Positions 15,429 to 25,150 are shown, counted from the stretch's first letter. The stretch: DNA of 64,000 nt from Accumulibacter sp031732795 (GCA_031732795.1 JAVMKC010000031.1:1-64000); one strand, 5' to 3'. Notes: generated by a model not told the origin, from the sequence alone. Made by a program: numbers and translations.

Positions 15429-17741
15429 ATGTCCGATCACATGGTTTGTCAAAACATTCGTGTCAGCGGTGTCGTGCAGGGCGTCGGCTATCGGCCCTTT
15501 GTCTGGCGTCTGGCGCGTGAACTGGGGTTGGTCGGCTGGGTGCGCAACGATTCGCGGGGTGTGGAAATCGAAGTCCGCGGAGCGGTGGTACAAGTCAACC
15601 GCCTGATCGACCGCTTGCAGCACGACGCTCCGCCCTTGGCGCGCATCAATTCGGTGACCACCCGGGAGAGCGAACCCGAGGATAGCGGTAACAGCAATAG
15701 TTTCGTGATCATCGACAGCCGCCACGGACGCGCGGCGACGATGATCGGACACGATACTTCGGTCTGCCGGGACTGTCTCGCTGAAATGTTCGATCCGGGC
15801 AATCGCCGGTGGCGCCATGCGTTTGCCAATTGCACCAATTGCGGTCCGCGGTACACCATCAGTCGCAGTTTGCCGTACGACCGGTCCCGAACCAGTCTGC
15901 GGCCGTTTGTCATGTGTCCGCGTTGTCAACTGGAGTACCGTCGCCCAGAAGACCGGCGTTTTCATGCCGAGGCCAATTGTTGTTCTAAATGTGGCCCGCA
16001 GTTGTTCCTGCTCGATGCCGAAGGACACCGGTCATTGGAAGACCCGATTGCCGGAGCGCTGGCCCTGCTGCGACAGGGGAAAATTGTTGCCATCAAAGGG
16101 TTGGGCGGCTTCCATCTGGCGTGCGATGCGCGCAATGCGGCTGCGGTTGCGCGGCTGCGCGAACGCAAGCAGCGCGATGAGAAGCCCTTTGTGATCATGC
16201 TGGCCAATGCGGCGTCGGCAACATCTTTCGTGCAGATGGGCATCGGTGAGCCCGGACTGTTGACCTTGCCGACCCGGCCGGCGATTCTGCTGAAAAAACG
16301 CGGCGCTTGTGATGCGGTCTTGCCTGGAGTGGCTCCCGGCTTGGCTTGGCTGGCGGTGATGCTGCCTTATACCCCGGTTCATTTTCTGCTTTTTCACGAG
16401 GCGGCCAAACGGCCGGCGGGTATCGGTTGGCTCGAGCGGGCACAGGATCTGGCTTTGGTGATGACCAGTGCCAATCCTGGCGGAGAGCCTTTGGTCGTTG
16501 GTAACAGCGAGGCGCTGTTGCGTTTGTACGGCACCGCCGACGCCTATCTGATGCATGATCGCGACATCGTGTCGCGTTGTGATGACAGCGTGGCGCGCAT
16601 TACCGGTGATGGTCTGCAGTTTATCCGGAGAGGGCGCGGGTATACGCCGCGGGCGATCAAACTGCCTTGCTCCGGCCCATCGGTGATGGCGGTCGGTGCG
16701 TGGTACAAAAATACCGTTTGTGTCACGCGGGGCAACGAAGCATTCCTGTCGCAACACATTGGCGATCTTGATCAGGCGTCGGTCTGTGACTTCCTCGAGG
16801 AAACCATCGCGCAATCGCTGAGATTTCTCGGTGTTGAACCGGCAATCGTGGCGCACGATCTCAATTCCGCGTATTACTCGACACGATTTGCGATCGCCTT
16901 CGCCCAACAACGTCGACTTCCCTTGCTGGGAGTGCAGCATCACCATGCTCATGCGGCGGCGTTGCTTGCCGAACATGGGATCCAGGGGCCAACGTTGGCG
17001 CTTGCTCTCGATGGAGTGGGCATGGGGCTGGATGGTGCGGCGTGGGGCGGTGAATTGCTGCGTGTGGATGGGGCGAACTTCGAACGTGTCGGTCACCTGG
17101 TTCCGTTGGCACTGCCAGGAGGCGAGCGGGCGTCTGATGAACCCTGGCGGATGGCCGCCGCTGTACTGCACCGTCTAGGGCGCGGCAAAGAGATCGTCGA
17201 ACGTTTTGCCAGTCAGCCGGCAGCGGCGACCGTCGCTGAAATGCTGGCCGTCGACCTCAATTGTCCGTCGACCTCGAGCATGGGGCGGATGTTCGACGCG
17301 GCGGTCGGATTGCTTGGCATCAAATCGGTGATTTCTTACGAAGGGCAGGCTGCGATGCTGCTCGAAGGATTGGCTCAGCACTATGGCACCATCCTGCCGC
17401 TCGACCAGGGTTGGCGTATCGATCAGGGCAAACTGGATCTGCTGCCATTGTTTGCTGCTCTCGCCGATGAGAAAAAGCCGGAGCGTGGTGCTGCCCTGTT
17501 CCATGCGACCTTGATTGCGGCGCTGGACGATTGGGTGCGTAGTGTCGCACCGGGCGAAAAAATGGCTGTCGGCAGTGGCGGCTGTTTCTCGAACCAAATC
17601 CTCGTTCGAGGTTTGCGTACCCGCCTGGGAGCGCACGGCATGCGGCTGATCGAAGCCCGGCAGGTGCCACCCAACGACGGTGGATTGTCGGTTGGCCAAG
17701 CGTGGGTGGCATTGCAGCACCTGACCGCTGGATCGCGTTGA
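15429..17741 (+). CDS. hypF: Carbamoyltransferase HypF ([NiFe]-hydrogenase maturation)
   Basis: 770 residues from the ATG at 15429 (MSDHMVCQNIRVSG). Domains in order: acylphosphatase-like (GVVQGVGYRPFVWRLARELG, about 10-95), two zinc fingers of CXXC-X18-CXXC type (CRDCLAEM...CTNCGP and CPRCQLEY...CSKCGP, about 110-190), YrdC-like adenylate domain (KGLGGFHLACDARN onward) and a Kae1-like C-terminal domain with HDLNSAYYSTRFA and the metal-binding HHHAHAA. HypF makes the carbamoyl group that HypE converts to the cyanide ligand of [NiFe] hydrogenase. No other hyp or hydrogenase gene lies in the window, so it is an orphan here. The start at 15429 gives the usual family length. Confidence 0.95.
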   Translation: MSDHMVCQNIRVSGVVQGVGYRPFVWRLARELGLVGWVRNDSRGVEIEVRGAVVQVNRLIDRLQHDAPPLARINSVTTRESEPEDSGNSNSFVIIDSRHGRAATMIGHDTSVCRDCLAEMFDPGNRRWRHAFANCTNCGPRYTISRSLPYDRSRTSLRPFVMCPRCQLEYRRPEDRRFHAEANCCSKCGPQLFLLDAEGHRSLEDPIAGALALLRQGKIVAIKGLGGFHLACDARNAAAVARLRERKQRDEKPFVIMLANAASATSFVQMGIGEPGLLTLPTRPAILLKKRGACDAVLPGVAPGLAWLAVMLPYTPVHFLLFHEAAKRPAGIGWLERAQDLALVMTSANPGGEPLVVGNSEALLRLYGTADAYLMHDRDIVSRCDDSVARITGDGLQFIRRGRGYTPRAIKLPCSGPSVMAVGAWYKNTVCVTRGNEAFLSQHIGDLDQASVCDFLEETIAQSLRFLGVEPAIVAHDLNSAYYSTRFAIAFAQQRRLPLLGVQHHHAHAAALLAEHGIQGPTLALALDGVGMGLDGAAWGGELLRVDGANFERVGHLVPLALPGGERASDEPWRMAAAVLHRLGRGKEIVERFASQPAAATVAEMLAVDLNCPSTSSMGRMFDAAVGLLGIKSVISYEGQAAMLLEGLAQHYGTILPLDQGWRIDQGKLDLLPLFAALADEKKPERGAALFHATLIAALDDWVRSVAPGEKMAVGSGGCFSNQILVRGLRTRLGAHGMRLIEARQVPPNDGGLSVGQAWVALQHLTAGSR

Positions 17742-18762
17742 CCATCATGAATCCGAACGCCATTCCATATTGATTCGATGGATGCCAGGATGCCGTCCCA
17801 GGCTGTGGAGAAAGGTGTCCATTGTTGCTCGGACTGCTCGAGCGAAATCTTGAAGCCCTGATCGCAGGGTGGGATAGTTCAAAGTTCTGTCGCGTCTGGT
17901 CGTCAACGTATTTCTGTGCGCAAGAGTTTCGTTCTCGGATACGGCCCTGACGAGCACGAGATATGCTTGACGCCGGCGAATCGGCTCAAATCCGCCACGA
18001 TCTCATCAAACCGCACTGTTTTCGCATCGATCGTTGTGAAATCGACACGGTTGAACCTGAAGCGCTATCTGCTCATCTTCGACATCGGTGCCCTACGGCA
18101 GACGTGGTTCTTCCAGTCACTATCGATCAGCCATCGCACATCCGTAGTGTCCGATGTTTGCCGGTGGTTCCAGAACCATTCCGTGATCCTGGACATCTGA
18201 ACGCGCAGTGTGTCGAAAACAGCGGTCATTGGTTCTGGTTCCGCCGACAGTTCGGCATCTGAAAATGAGCCGAGTGATTCTGAGACATGCCGACCGGGCG
18301 TCTCAAAACCACGGTGATACAACCCCGGTGGTTGATTCGGCCCAAGAGAAACAGACGGCGACTCCTGCTAATTGTTTTAAATAGGATAATTTTTGTTTTG
18401 TTTTCTTGGATGGATCTTCGGGGCCCCGTTCTCCGAGCCCTGTGATTTATTGCGCAGCAAAAAATACAGTTATTTGCGATAAAGGACGCCGTTTGTGAAA
18501 TGACAAGTCGACCAGGTTCGGTGGGACATAGCCATCGCTGATGGTCGAAAAGGTGGGTAATGGGAAAATCGGTTCGAAGCTTGCCAAGAAGCGATCGCTA
18601 TGTGGCAATTGACACGAGTCACGGTCCACGGGGCGTTGTGGCGACGATGGCAGGACGGCCGGGGCAGACGACGCGTTCAAGCGAGGAGGGCGTCAAGCGA
18701 CTGACCGCGGGCCATGATGTTGGACAAGCAAGATTTGCCGCGATGAACGCGGGGAGACGGCC
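17742..18762. other. About 1 kb without a recognisable gene
   Basis: Between hypF and the hybrid kinase no frame gives a protein I recognise. Candidate frames of 60-100 codons exist on both strands (for example minus 18065-18322, plus 17963-18262 and plus 18560-18769, the last just overlapping the kinase start) but none has a convincing start, domain or composition. The segment 18370-18410 is AT-rich (TTTAAATAGGATAATTTTTG) and may hold a promoter. It could be a decayed gene or a long leader. Confidence 0.4.
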
Positions 18763-21624
18763 ATGCTGAACCGGCTGTTGTCTCGAGATGCCACTGATGA
18801 CGTGATGACTGCGCGAAGGCGGTTTGGTCGTCGGGTTATGCTGTTGATTCCATTGGTGATAATGTTCGTGGTAACGGCGGGTTGGGAAACCTTGGCCTAT
18901 TCGCGAGCATTGTCGGGACGTTTGAACGGGATTGCCGCCGTTCTGGCAGTAAGCGCTGATTTGCGCGAATTGTCCGACCATCGACAAGCGACGAAATGGT
19001 TGGCAGTAATGCAGGACGACGGCGATATCGAGGCAGCGATGCTGCTGCTTGCCGACCGTCGGGTAACGGCGGCTTTCCGCCGCGGTGTAGACGCCGAACA
19101 TGTCGACATCGCTCCCTATTTGACACCGTATAAACGGTTGCTGGAGAGGGGTGAGCCAATCGACCAACCGGTACAGCGGATGACATGGCAGGGTATCGAT
19201 CTGGTGATGCCACTGATCCGGGAAAATCGATTGCTTGGCCATCTTTACGTCCATGCGCCGCTGTGGCCGCTTAGCCAGCATTTGCTGATTGATCTGTTGT
19301 TGCTGACCTGCATCGTTTTACTGGCGGGTGGCACCGGTGCGCAACTGATTGAACGGAAACAGGGGCGGCTGTTGGCACCGCTCAGGCAACTTGCCGGGAC
19401 GATGAGACAGGTTGGTCATCAGCGGGATTTTGCCCTGCGTCCACGGGTGACTGCTCCGCCGGCGGTTGCCGAGGTAACGGGTCTGGTTTCGGCGTTCGAC
19501 GAGATGATGTCTAAACTGGCCGAAGACGACGGCCGACGCGCCGAGCGCAATAGCCAATTACTGGAAACCAACCGTGAGCTTTCCGTGGCGGTCCGTCACG
19601 CCAGTGAGGCGCAGAACGCCGCCGAGCATGCCAGTCACGCCATGTCATCCTTGCTGGCTACCCTCAGTCACGATATTCGTACGCCGATGACCGGCATCCT
19701 GGGGATGACCGAACTGCTGTTGAAAACCCCGCTCAATGACGAGCAGCGCGGGCATGCCCAAACCGTAATCAATTCCGCCCGGACGCTGCTGAATGTATTC
19801 GACGATCTGGTCGATTTTTCGAACGGCGAATCGGGAGAACTGTCTCTGGAGGCGACCGAATTCGACCTGCGCGAATTGATCGAAGAAACGGTCGACCGTT
19901 TTGCCGAGGGAGCACAAGGAAAAGGTCTGCATCTCGGCTGTCTGCTGGCCCCGGATACGCCGGCCTGGGTGTATGCCGATGCACAGCGTTTGCGGCAAAT
20001 CCTGAGCAACCTGTTGAGTAATGCCATCAAGTTCACCACGCATGGCGAAGTGCGGGTTGATGTCGCTGTGGATATGCGTAGCGGCAGTGCGGCACGACTG
20101 TCGATCAAGGTCAGTGATACCGGGATCGGGATCGACGTCCGCCGGCAAAAAACGCTTTTTATCCACTCAGCAGACGGCGACAAGCAGATTCAGGAACGTC
20201 GAAACGTTGCCCGCATCGGACTTCGTCTCGTTCAGCAACTGGTCGAGCTGATGGGTGGCGAAGTGGGAGTAAACAGCGCTGTCGGTCAAGGCAGCACGTT
20301 CTGGGTCAAGATTCCCGTCGATATTCAAGCCGGACGTCCGATAAATGAATACCCTGCCAATGGTCTACGCAATGCCCGGCTACTGATCGTCAATGCCAAC
20401 GTGCTCAACCGTGCGCTGTTGGCGCAGCATTTTCGCGAATGGGGTGTCCTCTGCCGGATTGCCGTCAACGGTCGGGTGGCGCTCGAGGCTCTGCACCAGG
20501 GGGTGGCCAATGGCTGTCCGTTCTCGTTCGTGGTGCTGGATATGCTGATGGTTGATCTGGATTGTCTGGCGTTGATCCGCCGTCTGCGTAGCGACCCGCA
20601 ATTGACGGACTTGCGGATCATGGTTCTGACCGCTTTCAATCGCCCTGCGCAGGTCGCGGCGGCACTGGAAGCCGGAGCCGATGGTTGCCTGCCGCAGCCC
20701 ATCCGCAAAAAGCGTTTGTTTCATGCCTTGCATCGCGTGCTGGACCGAACACTGGTCGAAGAAATCGAGTATCAAAAACTGGCGGACGGTACTCTACCAG
20801 GCTCTCGATTGCGCGTTCTGCTGGTCGAGGACGATGTGGTCAGCCGCGAGGTTGCTTTGGCTACCCTGGCATGGTTGGGTTGTCGAACGTGCGCCGTCAC
20901 CAGTGGCCAGGAGGCCTTGCAGGCTTTTGGTCAAGAGTTTTTCCATCTGGCGTTGATTGATTGTCAACTTCCCGACCTTGATGGCAAAGAAGTGGTACAA
21001 CGGATTCGCCTGCTCGAAAAGAATGCCGAGCATTCTGATGTGTTAACGCGTCGCATGCCGATCATCGCGGTAACGGCCAATGTCATCGCGGGTCATCGTG
21101 AAGCCTGTCTGCAAGCGGGGATGGACGACTATTTGGCCAAACCGTACGACCGTGAAGGGCTATTGTCGATACTTCGACGCTGGGCGCCGCCCGAAACGGC
21201 CATTCCGGACGTGTCGCCGTCGGCCATGGGCGAACGGCGTCTGATCGACCGCCAAGTGTTGCGCACACTCCGTGAAGTCGGCAACGCAGCCTTTGTCGCC
21301 CGGGTAATCGCGTTGTTCATCGATGCGATGCCGGAAAAACTGGCTGCGCTTGATCAGGCTGCCAAGACAAAGGATAACGATGCCGTGGCGCGAATCGCAC
21401 GCCAGATCAAATCGAATGGCGCGGCGTTGGGTTTGTCCGAGGTGGTCAAAGCGGCAGCCGAACTGGAGAGCGCTGCACGAAGCAGTGAGGCGGCCATTCC
21501 GGTGACTGCTTTGACGGCATTGGCCAATGCATATTCCAATGTTCTGCCGGCTCTCAAACGTCTGGCAGCGAATTCGGACAATCCGGCTGCTCTCGACGAC
21601 GATCCGGCGGTGACGGCCGCCTGA
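18763..21624 (+). CDS. Hybrid sensor histidine kinase with pseudo-receiver, receiver and degenerate Hpt domain
   Basis: 953 residues. Membrane segments at about 24-40 and 175-192 enclose a periplasmic sensor domain; a HAMP-like linker and coiled coil follow. HisKA has the phospho-site His303 (SHDIRTPMTGILGM). The ATPase has N-box SNLLSNAIKFT and G1 DTGIGID, but G2 reads RIGLRL instead of GTGLGL. Receiver 1 (about 538-660) keeps Asp593 but has VNAN where the acidic pocket belongs and Gln645 in place of the conserved Lys. Receiver 2 (about 683-805) is intact: EDD at 689-691, Asp733, Lys793. The C-terminal Hpt-like helices have Arg880 (ARQIKS) where histidine is expected (AHxLKS). So only parts of the relay look active. 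CheD follows 250 bp downstream; partners are unknown. Confidence 0.92.
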   Translation: MLNRLLSRDATDDVMTARRRFGRRVMLLIPLVIMFVVTAGWETLAYSRALSGRLNGIAAVLAVSADLRELSDHRQATKWLAVMQDDGDIEAAMLLLADRRVTAAFRRGVDAEHVDIAPYLTPYKRLLERGEPIDQPVQRMTWQGIDLVMPLIRENRLLGHLYVHAPLWPLSQHLLIDLLLLTCIVLLAGGTGAQLIERKQGRLLAPLRQLAGTMRQVGHQRDFALRPRVTAPPAVAEVTGLVSAFDEMMSKLAEDDGRRAERNSQLLETNRELSVAVRHASEAQNAAEHASHAMSSLLATLSHDIRTPMTGILGMTELLLKTPLNDEQRGHAQTVINSARTLLNVFDDLVDFSNGESGELSLEATEFDLRELIEETVDRFAEGAQGKGLHLGCLLAPDTPAWVYADAQRLRQILSNLLSNAIKFTTHGEVRVDVAVDMRSGSAARLSIKVSDTGIGIDVRRQKTLFIHSADGDKQIQERRNVARIGLRLVQQLVELMGGEVGVNSAVGQGSTFWVKIPVDIQAGRPINEYPANGLRNARLLIVNANVLNRALLAQHFREWGVLCRIAVNGRVALEALHQGVANGCPFSFVVLDMLMVDLDCLALIRRLRSDPQLTDLRIMVLTAFNRPAQVAAALEAGADGCLPQPIRKKRLFHALHRVLDRTLVEEIEYQKLADGTLPGSRLRVLLVEDDVVSREVALATLAWLGCRTCAVTSGQEALQAFGQEFFHLALIDCQLPDLDGKEVVQRIRLLEKNAEHSDVLTRRMPIIAVTANVIAGHREACLQAGMDDYLAKPYDREGLLSILRRWAPPETAIPDVSPSAMGERRLIDRQVLRTLREVGNAAFVARVIALFIDAMPEKLAALDQAAKTKDNDAVARIARQIKSNGAALGLSEVVKAAAELESAARSSEAAIPVTALTALANAYSNVLPALKRLAANSDNPAALDDDPAVTAA

Positions 21625-21638
21625 TCCGGCCGGCCAGT

Positions 21639-21670
21639 GAGTGATGGCGGGTGACTGCCGGCCATCACTC
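21639..21670 (+). terminator. Hairpin after the hybrid kinase
   Basis: GAGTGATGGC (21639-21648) and GCCATCACTC (21661-21670) form a perfect 10-bp stem with a 12-nt loop, 15 bp after the stop codon. There is no T-run after it, so it is either a weak terminator or an mRNA 3'-end-stabilising structure. Confidence 0.35.
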
Positions 21671-21873
21671 GAGAAAAATCTGCCGGTGCTGTGAAACCGG
21701 AGTCAAAAGCGTGACGGTCGACGGACTGTCGAAGAAAGCCTCAACGATTGCCGGCAAGACTTCATTTTTTGAAGTTAAATATATACAGATCTGGACGCCG
21801 GCGTGCGATTGACCATCGCTTGCCCTTGCCTGACGCTCGATGCTGCCATCCGTGTTTTTTGGCTAGGCCTGTG

Positions 21874-22437
21874 ATGACTGATCCACGACAACTCGAACTG
21901 GTTGCGCGCCACGTCAATCCTGGTGGCTGGGCGATCGACAATAAGAAACCGCTCGCGACACTGCTCGGTTCGTGCGTTGCCGTCTGCTTGTGGGATCGGA
22001 CGCTGCATTTGGGAGGGCTCAACCACTTCATGCTTCCCGCCCACGAAAAATCATCACGCAACAGTGACTTCGACTTGCTTCTCTGTGGTGATTACAGCAT
22101 GGAAGCCTTGCTGAACGGCATGCTGGCTCGGGGGGCAAAAAAAAACCGTCTACAGGCCAAAGCGTTTGGTGGCGGTAATGTCGTCACCACGTTGACCGGA
22201 ATGAGCGTGGGCCAGCGGAATGCCGATTTCGCGGTCGAGTGGTTGGCGCGGGAAAGCATTCCTTTACTTTCCGCCGATTTGGCGGGGCCGTGGTCGCGCA
22301 AGGTGATTTTTGATCCACTGTCCGGTCATGCTTATTGCAAACGTGGCCACACCAATCAAAGCATCGCCGAGGCGGAACGGGCCTATGCTGGCACGCTTGC
22401 CTCCAGCCGGCGCAAAAAAAACATCGAATTGTTCTGA
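21874..22437 (+). CDS. cheD: Chemoreceptor glutamine deamidase CheD
   Basis: 187 residues from the ATG at 21874 (MTDPRQLELVARHVNPGGW); GTG at 21871 is possible. CheD motifs are intact: LATLLGSCVAVCLWD (catalytic Cys in GSCV), LGGLNHFMLP (catalytic His) and KAFGGGNVVTTL. CheD deamidates glutamines in methyl-accepting chemotaxis proteins and in some species interacts with CheC. No cheB, cheR, cheC or receptor gene is adjacent. It lies after the hybrid kinase, possibly co-regulated, but the 249-bp gap and hairpin suggest its own transcript. Confidence 0.93.
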   Translation: MTDPRQLELVARHVNPGGWAIDNKKPLATLLGSCVAVCLWDRTLHLGGLNHFMLPAHEKSSRNSDFDLLLCGDYSMEALLNGMLARGAKKNRLQAKAFGGGNVVTTLTGMSVGQRNADFAVEWLARESIPLLSADLAGPWSRKVIFDPLSGHAYCKRGHTNQSIAEAERAYAGTLASSRRKKNIELF

Positions 22438-22440
22438 GTG

Positions 22441-22475
22441 CGTCCTCCGTCTCTCCGCGTGGGAGACGGAGGACG
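22441..22475. terminator. Bidirectional hairpin between cheD and phaC
   Basis: Perfect 13-bp stem: CGTCCTCCGTCTC (22441-22453) pairs with GAGACGGAGGACG (22463-22475) over a 9-nt loop. It fills the whole gap between the convergent cheD and phaC stops, so it probably ends or protects both transcripts. No T-run on either side. Confidence 0.5.
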
Positions 22476-22476
22476 T

Positions 22477-24573
22477 TCACTGCTGGAGAACATACGTTCC
22501 CGGGGCGTCGGCCAGTGGCGGATAACCTTTCTCGGGAGCACCCATGGCTGGCGCCTCGATGTTTCCGGTCGAATAACGGGCCAGCCAGTCTTGCCAGGCG
22601 GGCCACCATGATCCGGCGTAAGTCGGTGCTTGCGCCTTCCAGGTGTCGGTATCCAGAAAACGTTCCTCCTTGCAGCAGACGGTCATCTGGTACGAACGAT
22701 GAGGGTGCCCCGGCTCATTGATGATCCCGACATTGTGTCCGCCGCTGGTGAGTACGAAGGTCAGTTCGGTGGCGTCGCTTTGCAGGTGCAGTTTGTATAC
22801 CGAGCGCCATGGCGCGACATGATCGGCGACGGCGGCGACAGCGAAAATCGGCACATGGATATGGCTGATCGAAATCGCGCGGCCATCAACCAGATATTTG
22901 CCCTGAAAGAGTTCGTTATCCACGTACAACCGGCGCAACAATTCGGAATGCTGGCGGAAGGGCATGCGCGTGCCGTCGGCGTTCCAGGCCATCAGATCGA
23001 ACATCGGCTCGCGATGGCCCAGGTAATATTCACGGACCATTTTCGACCAGATCAGGTCGGCGGATTTGAGCAGTTGAAAGCCACCGGAAACCTGTTTATG
23101 TCCGAGATAGCCTTTTTCCCACATCATGTCCTCGAGCAGGGTGACTTCGCTGGCGTCCATGAAGACGTTGATCTCGCCGACTTCGGTGAAATCGGTCATG
23201 GTGGTGAATAAAGTGACGCTGGCCAGACGGTCATCGCCGTCACGGGCCATCGCCGCGGCGGTAATGGTCAGCAGAATGCCACCAAGGCAGTACCCGACGG
23301 CGTGAATCTTGCACTCGGGCAGGATCGCTGAAATGACGTCGATCGCCGCCAGGGTGCCGTGTCTGCGGTAATCTTCCATGCCCAGATCACGGTGTTCCGG
23401 GCCGGGATTGAGCCAGGAAATCATGAATACCGTATGTCCGCGGTCGACCAGGTACTTGACCAAAGAATTATGTGGCGACAGATCGAGGATGTAGTACTTC
23501 ATCATCCAGGCGGATTGCATCAATACCGGCTCGCGGTGCACCGTTGCCGTGCTCGGGGCATATTGGATCAATTCGATCAGATGATTACGGAAAATCACCT
23601 TTCCGGCGGTGATCGCCAGATTTTCGCCGACCGTGAAGGCCTCGCTGCCGGCAGGTTTTTCGTCACGCAGTGAACGGAGGGCATCCTCCTGCCAGAATTT
23701 GGCGCCGCGCAGCAGATTGGCCCCTCCTTCCTTGATCGATGACTCGATGATTTCCGGATTGAGCAATGGCATGTTGCATGGAGCGAACATGTCGAGAATC
23801 TGGCGCGCCATGAACGAGACAGCGGCTTCGCTGTGCTTGCCGACCCCGCGAATACCGGTGGTTGCGTTGTGCCACCACTGCTGGTTAAGCAGAAACCCTT
23901 GGTAAATGACGTTGTAAGGAAAGCGCTGCCAGCCGGGATGATCGAAACGGTGGTCGCCAGGCAGGGGTTCGATCGTTGGTTCCGCGTTGCCGGCGGTTGC
24001 CGCGCTCAAGGCATAGGTGCCCAGACGCAAGGCCTTGCGCGTCGCCTTGGCCGCCAATTGCCACTGTTTGCCGGGCGAAGCGGCCAGGTGCACGCTCCAA
24101 TCGAGATAAGCCATTGCCAACGATGCCGGCGACAATCCACCACTGAATTGTCCGAGAGCAATATTGGTCAAGCGATCGATTTCCTCGAGAGCGTCGGATG
24201 CGAGTTCACGGCGGTCACTGACGCGGCGGGAAAAATCACTGGGCGAGGGCGTTATCGGGGGCGGGGATGTTGCCGCTGGGGTTTGCGGTGCGGCCGTGCT
24301 CAGTTCGGCAACCGGTGGCGATTCAGTCGGGGCAGGGGGAGATGTCTCGCTTTTGTGCTCGGCTTCAGGGGTGATCGTCGATGAGGGCAGCGAATCGTCG
24401 CCTGTGGCCGAGACGAGCACCGGCACTTTTTTCCGGCGTGCGCGTACTTTACGGCGCGGAGGAAGAGTAGTGTCCGCCGGGTTGCTGCCGGCTGGTGTCA
24501 AATCCGGTGCCGTTGCAGAAGTTGCCCCCGGTGTCGTTTCAATACCGTCGGGGTCGTTCGCGTGCTCAGTCAT
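22477..24573 (-). CDS. phaC: Class I poly(3-hydroxyalkanoate) synthase PhaC
   Basis: About 698 residues from the ATG at 24573, which has GGAG 6 bp upstream (a neighbouring ATG at 24576 and in-frame starts up to 24669 are possible). The synthase core has the lipase-like box VGYCLGGILL with nucleophilic Cys, catalytic Asp in VAAVADHVAPW and His in TSGGHNVGIIN, plus the typical C-terminus (GSWWPAWQDWL). It polymerises 3-hydroxyacyl-CoA into PHA at the granule surface. The first ~120 residues are an extra Ala/Pro/Thr/Ser-rich stretch with a basic patch (KVRARRKKVPV), making this longer than the usual ~560-600 residues. It stands alone, not with phaA/phaB, and a separate class III synthase lies 8 kb away. 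Confidence 0.95.
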   Translation of the reverse strand: MTEHANDPDGIETTPGATSATAPDLTPAGSNPADTTLPPRRKVRARRKKVPVLVSATGDDSLPSSTITPEAEHKSETSPPAPTESPPVAELSTAAPQTPAATSPPPITPSPSDFSRRVSDRRELASDALEEIDRLTNIALGQFSGGLSPASLAMAYLDWSVHLAASPGKQWQLAAKATRKALRLGTYALSAATAGNAEPTIEPLPGDHRFDHPGWQRFPYNVIYQGFLLNQQWWHNATTGIRGVGKHSEAAVSFMARQILDMFAPCNMPLLNPEIIESSIKEGGANLLRGAKFWQEDALRSLRDEKPAGSEAFTVGENLAITAGKVIFRNHLIELIQYAPSTATVHREPVLMQSAWMMKYYILDLSPHNSLVKYLVDRGHTVFMISWLNPGPEHRDLGMEDYRRHGTLAAIDVISAILPECKIHAVGYCLGGILLTITAAAMARDGDDRLASVTLFTTMTDFTEVGEINVFMDASEVTLLEDMMWEKGYLGHKQVSGGFQLLKSADLIWSKMVREYYLGHREPMFDLMAWNADGTRMPFRQHSELLRRLYVDNELFQGKYLVDGRAISISHIHVPIFAVAAVADHVAPWRSVYKLHLQSDATELTFVLTSGGHNVGIINEPGHPHRSYQMTVCCKEERFLDTDTWKAQAPTYAGSWWPAWQDWLARYSTGNIEAPAMGAPEKGYPPLADAPGTYVLQQ

Positions 24574-25150
24574 CATGTTCTCCGTATCCATGCGGTCGCA
24601 TGAGGGTCTTTGCCCTGGATCTTTTTGCCGACCGCGGTTGACTTCCATAAATAGTAGATCACCGGGCATTTAACAGGTTGATCCAGGTCAACCCCCGGCA
24701 TGAGCCAGCAGCCGCACCCGGTCAGGTCGCCGTTCTGCCGGTTTCGCCGGGGCCGGTGTGTGGCGGGCGATCCGGCGTCCAAACGTTGTGATCTCAAGGG
24801 CTGTGCACTTGGATAGCAGAGTTCACTTGGCCATGTTTTGAACAGAAAAAATCGTTATCGGCGATGAACTTACGCCGATATTGATCCAGCCCGTCAATAA
24901 GCTGTCGGCGATAAGCTGGATGCGCGCAAGCTTGGTGTAGAGGGTCGGGACATGATTCGACAGAGGGTGATCCGGTTGCGCCAGCCGCCGGGAATGACAG
25001 CGGCGGAATAGGCCCCGATCGCCGGGGTGCATGACGGTAATTGACCCCGGCGGCGCGATAGTTCGCTTTGCAAGCAATGGAGTTAGATCCAATGGAGCTA
25101 GATCTATAATGCCTGGGTGTCTGGAAATCGTAACGAAATCATAACGGGGG
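24574..25150. other. Intergenic region upstream of phaC, flank of repeat island
   Basis: About 580 bp with no convincing gene. The promoter of phaC should lie here. Near 25078-25107 there is a tandem pair of 15-bp units (ATGGAGTTAGATCCA / ATGGAGCTAGATCTA) that runs into a perfect TATAAT at 25105-25110 facing the repeat array, with only a poor -35. A frame on the minus strand (24823-25092) shows no known domain. Confidence 0.4.

Noticed and set aside
24823..25092. Minus-strand frame upstream of phaC as a transposase remnant
   Set aside because: No catalytic motif and no similarity I recognise; composition is not convincing.
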